Assembly: GCA_002471575.1 (NCBI GenBank)
Contig: DKQG01000002.1
Location: 1-10,393 of the forward strand
Length of the DNA stretch: 10,393 nt
Source: Alphaproteobacteria bacterium UBA7314
Lineage (GTDB): Bacteria > Pseudomonadota > Alphaproteobacteria > MPNO01 > UBA830
Direction of reading: 5' to 3'
The notes beneath the pieces are model-generated. The model had not been told where the DNA came from. It worked only from the letters and a program-made list of their open reading frames with translations, and did no database searches. This document shows, piece after piece, positions 7,437 to 10,393 of this stretch. Numbering within the stretch: the first letter of the stretch is position 1; each line of letters begins with the position of its first letter. The position numbers and the translations under genes were made by a program.

Positions 7437-7541
7437 ATGAGAGATCTCTGGGAGGAAGCGAAGGAAATAAAAGAGGCCAAAACCGCAGTTGATGCAGCAG
7501 AGACAACGAAAGAAGTGGGAGAAGCCGCATCAGATCTCTAA
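7437..7541 (+). CDS. hypothetical 34-residue amphipathic helical peptide
   Basis: An ATG at 7437 opens a 34-codon frame that ends in two consecutive TAA codons (7539-7544). GAGAG lies 9 bases before the ATG, a possible ribosome site. The peptide begins MRDLWEEAKEIKEAK and is rich in Glu, Lys and Ala, so it would form a charged amphipathic helix. The same frame also extends upstream to an ATG at 7338, giving 67 residues, but the Arg-rich upstream part looks less natural and lacks a ribosome site. The frame stays open after the double stop, which suggests a possible remnant of a longer gene. I do not recognise a family, and random occurrence is quite possible. Confidence 0.3.
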   Translation: MRDLWEEAKEIKEAKTAVDAAETTKEVGEAASDL

Positions 7542-7614
7542 TAAGAATCCAAATTCGCGGTAACGTTGCAGGATATCGTGCGGGTAGCGGCAATAATCTC
7601 CACGATCATCGACC

Positions 7615-7626
7615 CGACAGCTGTCG
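7615..7626. repeat. 12-bp perfect palindrome
   Basis: CGACAGCTGTCG is a perfect palindrome inside the unassigned argC-dksA interval. It could be a protein-binding site, but there is no other evidence for a function. Confidence 0.25.
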
Positions 7627-7710
7627 CCGGTATCTCTAACATCCGAAACCTTCCGAGCTCTTCAAAAAGAGGCAGTAAACAGCCCGGAAGGGACGATATC
7701 AGTCTATCGG

Positions 7711-7743
7711 ACAGAAAAAGGGCGCCCCCGACGGGACGCCCCT
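7711..7743 (-). terminator. rho-independent terminator, minus strand
   Basis: Arms GGGCG (7720-7724) and CGCCC (7737-7741) enclose a second stem, CCC/GGG, with a CGAC loop and one mismatch between the stems. On the minus strand the hairpin is followed at once by TTTTTC (7719-7714), the classical U-tract. Read on the plus strand there is no T-run, so it should act leftward only. No clear gene ends here on the minus strand; the nearest confident minus-strand gene upstream, rpsI, ends 1.6 kb away. It may end an unannotated small RNA, a decayed gene or readthrough from the ribosomal operon. Confidence 0.65.
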
Positions 7744-7745
7744 AA

Positions 7746-8222
7746 AAGTCTGATTTGGCTGTCCCAGCCTTATCGCTTGTCTAGTCTGCACTTCTTTAAC
7801 ACACTGATATAAAATCAAAAGTTCGAACCGTCCTCCAAACTCAAAAACTTTTTTTACCTACTCAATGGCGACCGGAGGTATCTTGGTTCAATCCGACGTC
7901 ACCACTTACCAACAATACTGCCTAGCGACGTCGCACCCCTCGCTGCTAGCCTCCTCGGGAGGAAGAAACAAAGACGAATTCGACAAAACACGCATTCATC
8001 TCTGGACGGCGTGCAATGTAAATCGGCACATCTCGCCCAACGGCTGGGTAGCCAGCATCGGGCTTGCCGATAACGGCCCGAGGGGGCGTTCCGCTCCCAC
8101 CCCAGCCCAATCTGTGCGACGAGCAGAAGATACGGCGCGATCGACGCGATCACGTTCGAGACAAGCATAGTTGCGAAAGTCAGAGGGAATACCGGATCAG
8201 ATACCTAACCGAGTTGATCCTT
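7746..8222. other. interval without a confident gene; palindromes and possible decayed minus-strand gene
   Basis: About 480 bases lack a convincing gene. The stretch 7795-7870 is distinctly A/T-rich, unlike its surroundings. Short inverted repeats are GGCTG-TCC-CAGCC (7758-7770), GCGACGTCGC (7925-7934) and CCTCC-TCG-GGAGG (7950-7962). Plus and minus frames of about 90-100 codons cross here, but none has a ribosome site. The minus frame from about 8200 encodes a hydrophobic run, PLTFATMLVSNVIAS and then IAPYLLLVAQIGLGW, before turning Arg/Cys-rich. Another minus frame looks more protein-like after that point. This fits a frameshifted, decayed membrane-protein gene, but the signal is weak. Confidence 0.35.
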
Positions 8223-8378
8223 ATGTCCCGTGGGACAATCTCCAAAGCGCTCGCAGAGCTATTCGAACAGGCGCGGGCCCAATTCTGCAACCTTCCCGAT
8301 CCGAAACTACGAGAAATCGTCGAAGAGATTGAGCTGAGGGCCGAGATTGGGCTCGCAAAGCTTGATGGATCTGCCTGA
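8223..8378 (+). CDS. hypothetical small helical protein, 51 residues
   Basis: An ATG at 8223 opens 51 codons ending in TGA. The product would be cytoplasmic and almost wholly helical: ALAELFEQARAQFCNL, then a PDP turn, then LREIVEEIELRAEIGLAKL. Codon choice looks coding, with many G/C third positions. No clear ribosome site precedes the ATG. The frame extends upstream to an ATG at 8064, but that part is Arg-rich and unconvincing. It lies 81 bp upstream of dksA on the same strand; a candidate dksA promoter in the gap suggests separate transcription. The family is not recognised. Confidence 0.4.
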   Translation: MSRGTISKALAELFEQARAQFCNLPDPKLREIVEEIELRAEIGLAKLDGSA

Positions 8379-8398
8379 TACTTCGGGTTTTCCAGTAC

Positions 8399-8428
8399 TT
8401 GCGTCCGCGGCAGCCTCAAACCTATACT
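8399..8428 (+). promoter_or_regulatory. candidate sigma-70 promoter for dksA
   Basis: TTGCGT (8399-8404) and TATACT (8423-8428) are separated by 18 bases. The -10 box matches the consensus at 5 of 6 positions and the -35 box at 3 of 6. Transcription would start near 8435, about 25 bases before the dksA ATG. The call is by eye. Confidence 0.4.
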
Positions 8429-8459
8429 CCGTCGGGGGCTCGCACAGTTTCAGGCAAAC

Positions 8460-8876
8460 ATGACACCAACGATCCCACCTGATTACCAACCGAACGATAA
8501 AGAACCATTCATGAACGATATTATGTTGGAGTATTTCCGGCAGAAACTCGTGTCATGGAAGGACGATTTGTTGCGTGACGCGGGACAGACTCTGCAGCAT
8601 CTGCAAGAGCAGGACGCCCGGTCTGCCGACCAGACTGATCGCGCAACCTCGGAGGCCGACAGGTCGATCCAGCTCCGCACCCGGGACCGGGCCAGAAAAC
8701 TTGTTTGGAAAATTGAAGAGGCGCTTAAGAGGATCGAACAGGGCAGCTACGGTTATTGCAGCGAAACCGGGGAGCCAATCGGCGTTAAACGGCTCGAAGC
8801 GCGGCCTATCGCCACTCTGGGGCTCGAAGCCCAGGAACGTCACGAACGTCTGGAAAAGACCCAGCGTAGCGACTAG
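8460..8876 (+). CDS. dksA: DksA/TraR-family RNA polymerase-binding regulator, single-cysteine type
   Basis: DksA enters the secondary channel of RNA polymerase and, with ppGpp, adjusts rRNA, ribosomal-protein and amino-acid promoters under starvation. The 138-residue protein starts with the family's entry segment DYQPNDKEPFMN (8-19). It has a coiled coil at about 20-95 with tip D57-x-x-D60-x-A62, the motif needed for activity, and then SYGYCSETGEPIG (96-108) and RLEARPIATLGLEAQERHE (111-129). Of the four zinc-binding Cys of E. coli DksA only Cys100 remains, a pattern known in alphaproteobacterial homologues that fold without full zinc coordination. The start at 8460 keeps the conserved N-terminus; the ribosome site is weak (AGG). 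It is plus-strand, opposite to the flanking ribosomal and argC genes. Whether it is the sole or a second DksA cannot be seen here. Confidence 0.9.
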   Translation: MTPTIPPDYQPNDKEPFMNDIMLEYFRQKLVSWKDDLLRDAGQTLQHLQEQDARSADQTDRATSEADRSIQLRTRDRARKLVWKIEEALKRIEQGSYGYCSETGEPIGVKRLEARPIATLGLEAQERHERLEKTQRSD

Positions 8877-8948
8877 GTCAGGATCCGCTCACGCGGAGTC
8901 ATCGCTACCTGATAAGGACGGGAGAAGGATATTGAGTATCGTCTGCCC

Positions 8949-9227
8949 GTGTCGTGGCTACTTGATATTAGTGATCTGGCTTCATCCATCATAAGCTATA
9001 CGCGCATCCGCGATCCCCTCTTACGGGATGGTGTTGTCCGATCCAATGTCTTCGGGTCCGATGGCGGCAGAGAGTTGCAGTTCTCGAACTTCAAGGTGTA
9101 CTTGAATCTCCAAGCGTCTATGAAGCACGAGGTTTCCGTTCGGAAGACGTTGAGCAACGATGGCAGCGGCTCTCAGGTTTATCGTCTCGCCTCTCTAAAA
9201 CCAGACCAAACAAACCGCCGTTACTAA
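8949..9227 (+). CDS. hypothetical protein, possible GTG start
   Basis: A frame of 92 codons runs from a GTG at 8949 to TAA at 9225-9227, 72 bp after dksA. Codon use is moderately coding-like in the middle (GGSDGG-type loop, then ELQFSNFKVYLNLQ). The start is uncertain: GTG has no ribosome site at the right distance, while GGGAGAAGGA at 8920-8929 sits about 20 bases away. The first in-frame stop upstream is at 8913-8915. The product is soluble, with no signal peptide or membrane helix. A hairpin plus T-runs lies just after it. The family is not recognised and it may be non-coding. Confidence 0.3.
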   Translation: MSWLLDISDLASSIISYTRIRDPLLRDGVVRSNVFGSDGGRELQFSNFKVYLNLQASMKHEVSVRKTLSNDGSGSQVYRLASLKPDQTNRRY

Positions 9228-9263
9228 GCTTGAGGGCAGATCAAGGGGTTGGAAAAGAAACAA

Positions 9264-9294
9264 CCTATTGATATAGGACGGTTTTTGACTTTTT
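9264..9294 (+). terminator. weak intrinsic terminator after the dksA unit
   Basis: CCTAT (9264-9268) pairs with ATAGG (9273-9277) around a TGAT loop. On the plus strand two TTTTT runs follow (9282-9286 and 9290-9294), the first 4 bases after the stem. The stem is short and A/T-rich. Read leftward it is followed by TTGTTTCTTTT, so it may also weakly end the rpsI transcript, whose stop codon is 22 bases away. Confidence 0.4.
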
Positions 9295-9298
9295 CGTA

Positions 9299-9856
9299 TT
9301 ACCGCTTCGAGAACTGGAACGAACGACGCGCCTTACGCTTGCCGTATTTCTTACGTTCGACCGCGCGAGAGTCGCGGGTAAGGAAACCGCCCTGTTTCAA
9401 CGTCGGGCGCAGGCCCGGCTCGAAATAGGTCAACGCCTTTGAGATGCCGTGTCGGACCGCGCCGGCCTGGCCGGAGAGGCCGCCGCCGGAAACGGTGCAC
9501 CAGACATCGTATTGGGTCGACCGGTCTACCGCCGCCATTGGCTGACCGATAATCATTTGCAGCACCGGGCGTGCGAAATAAACCGGACCGTCCTTGCCAT
9601 TCACGGTCATCCGGCCACTGCCGGGTTTAATCCATACGCGGGCAACGGCATTTTTGCGTTTGCCGGTGGCATAAGCGCGCCCTTGGGCATCTAGTTTGGG
9701 TTCTGCGGGCGCCGCAGACGGTTCCGGCATCACCGGTGCCACTGCTGCTTCGTCAGGTGCCGACGAAGTTTCTTCCGCCGCTGCCGCTGCTTCCGCCTGC
9801 GCTTCTTTCAGCGCTTCGCCCAGCGCGGCACCGGTGCTTTCGTCTTGGTCCGCCAT
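9299..9856 (-). CDS. rpsI: 30S ribosomal protein S9 with N-terminal extension
   Basis: S9 is a small-subunit head protein whose C-terminal tail reaches toward P-site tRNA. The core spans about 61-185: YATGKRKNAVARVWI at 62-76, SGGGLSGQAGAVRHGISKAL at about 123-142, then LTRDSRAVERKKYGKRKARR, and the invariant C-terminal FSKR. E. coli S9 has 130 residues; this protein has 185. Residues 1-55 form an acidic Ala/Glu/Pro-rich extension, probably disordered, of a kind seen in sphingomonads and some other alphaproteobacteria. AGGAG lies about 10 bases before the ATG, within the 3' end of rplM, so translation is likely coupled. The gap to rplM is 2 bp. Confidence 0.98.
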   Translation of the reverse strand: MADQDESTGAALGEALKEAQAEAAAAAEETSSAPDEAAVAPVMPEPSAAPAEPKLDAQGRAYATGKRKNAVARVWIKPGSGRMTVNGKDGPVYFARPVLQMIIGQPMAAVDRSTQYDVWCTVSGGGLSGQAGAVRHGISKALTYFEPGLRPTLKQGGFLTRDSRAVERKKYGKRKARRSFQFSKR

Positions 9857-9858
9857 AC

Positions 9859-10323
9859 TCAGGCGCTCCTCTTGTTTTTCTCATTCATCGATGCAACGTC
9901 CAGAACCTCAGGTTTCTGGGCCTCATGCCCATGTTCTGCTCCGGCATAAACGCGTAGCTTGGTAAGTTGCTGCCGCCCCAGCTTGGTCTTGGGCAACATG
10001 CGTTCGACCGCTTTCATCACTATGCGGTCAGCCTTGCCGTCGGCAATCAGTTTCTCGGGCGTAACGGACTTAACCCCTCCCGGGTAGCCGGTATGGTGGT
10101 AATAAATCTTGTCGGTCACTTTCTTGCCCGTCATCGCCACTTTTTCAGCGTTAATGACGATCACGCCGTCGCCGCAATCGACATGGGGCGTGAAACTCGG
10201 CTTATGCTTGCCGCGGAGGATCTTGGCACAAATAGAGGCCATCCGGCCGAGGACGATGTCTTCGGCGTCGATGAGAAACCACTTGGTCTCAATATCGGCC
10301 GCTTTCGCGGAGATTGTTTTCAT
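9859..10323 (-). CDS. rplM: 50S ribosomal protein L13
   Basis: L13 is an early-assembling large-subunit protein that binds 23S rRNA. The chosen start at 10323 gives 154 residues beginning MKTISAKAADIETKWFLID, matching the family's N-terminus; E. coli L13 has 142. The frame continues upstream to an ATG at 10389, but those 22 residues do not look like L13. Family motifs are YYHHTGYPGG at 74-83, AVERMLPKTKLGR at 105-117 and LRVYAGAEHGHEAQKP at 123-138. The ribosome site before the start is weak. It is the first gene of the rplM-rpsI unit, an order conserved in most bacteria. Confidence 0.98.
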   Translation of the reverse strand: MKTISAKAADIETKWFLIDAEDIVLGRMASICAKILRGKHKPSFTPHVDCGDGVIVINAEKVAMTGKKVTDKIYYHHTGYPGGVKSVTPEKLIADGKADRIVMKAVERMLPKTKLGRQQLTKLRVYAGAEHGHEAQKPEVLDVASMNEKNKRSA

Positions 10324-10393
10324 AACAGTCGGCCCAAATTTCAGGCGCCCGCAAAATACAGACGCAACGGAACCGGAATATGACAGCAAAACC
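10324..10393 (-). promoter_or_regulatory. rplM upstream region, cut by window edge
   Basis: These 70 bases should contain the rplM leader and perhaps its promoter. TTGCTG lies at the extreme edge on the minus strand and TTGCGT about 20 bases further in, but neither has a convincing -10 box at the right distance. Nothing firmer can be said. Confidence 0.2.

Larger units (their letters stand above)
7545..7745 (+). pseudogene. start-less open stretch in frame with the 34-codon ORF; possible gene remnant
   Basis: Directly after the double TAA the same frame runs 66 codons to a TAA at 7743-7745. Its first half reads like protein, with LQDIVRVAAIISTIIDP and then TAVAGISNIRNLP, a hydrophobic segment ending in a DPT turn. 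No ATG or ribosome site is visible; a TTG at 7566 is the only nearby alternative start. The last 10 codons coincide with the minus-strand terminator hairpin, so at least that part is unlikely to be coding. It may be the tail of a gene broken by stops, or chance. Confidence 0.2.

Noticed and set aside
7312..7593. Minus-strand Leu/Arg-rich frame of 93 codons upstream of argC
   Set aside because: It is the mirror of the small plus-strand ORF region; Leu-rich output is expected from antisense of Glu/Lys-rich codons, and it has no ribosome site.
7808..7905. tRNA-like GTTCGAACC and GGTTCAATCC T-loop motifs
   Set aside because: The flanking bases do not form T-arm stems, and no acceptor stem or anticodon arm can be built around them.
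7865..8170. Plus-strand frame of 101 codons as a gene
   Set aside because: No ribosome site, an Arg/Ser-rich end and no recognisable family; the opposite strand looks at least as protein-like. It is kept only as part of an undecided interval.
10324..10389. Longer rplM start at 10389
   Set aside because: The extra 22 residues (MLSYSGSVAS and onward) do not resemble L13; MKTISAK at 10323 matches the family N-terminus.
1..10393. CRISPR array, complete insertion sequence or prophage genes
   Set aside because: No regularly spaced direct repeats, no transposase, integrase or phage structural motif was found in any frame.

Overview
The window looks like chromosomal DNA from an alphaproteobacterium, most likely a sphingomonad (Sphingomonadales, perhaps Erythrobacteraceae-like). 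The evidence is the rplM-rpsI block with argC nearby, a ribosomal protein S9 with a long Ala/Glu/Pro-rich N-terminal extension, a single-cysteine DksA, a class I PHA synthase and a pair of AhpD-like proteins of a type I associate with this order. The family calls rest on reading motifs by eye. The order-level placement is an inference.

Left part (1-4331): an OmpA-domain lipoprotein gene runs leftward off the window edge, and phaC, which polymerises hydroxyacyl-CoA into storage polyester, diverges from it. The 203-bp divergent gap holds a TGC-rich site resembling PhaR operators. A YbfB/YjiJ-type MFS transporter follows phaC after 43 bp on the same strand.

Middle part (4374-7216, minus strand): argC (arginine biosynthesis), a gamma-carbonic anhydrase-like hexapeptide protein, and two tandem AhpD-like CxxC proteins lie head to tail with gaps of 25, 87 and 7 bp. 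They face the MFS gene tail to tail.

Right part (7217-9298): about 2.1 kb separates argC from rpsI. These genes usually lie close together in alphaproteobacteria. The interval holds plus-strand dksA with a candidate promoter, three short hypothetical ORFs, several perfect palindromes and hairpins, an orphan minus-strand terminator and apparently decayed coding sequence. It looks like an accessory or remodelled insertion and is the least explained part of the window.

Far right (9299-10393): the ribosomal pair rplM-rpsI, minus strand, with its promoter region running off the edge.

No CRISPR array, complete insertion sequence, tRNA or rRNA was found. I cannot show a new biological system here. 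The best candidate for something undescribed is the argC-rpsI interval with dksA and its small ORFs.
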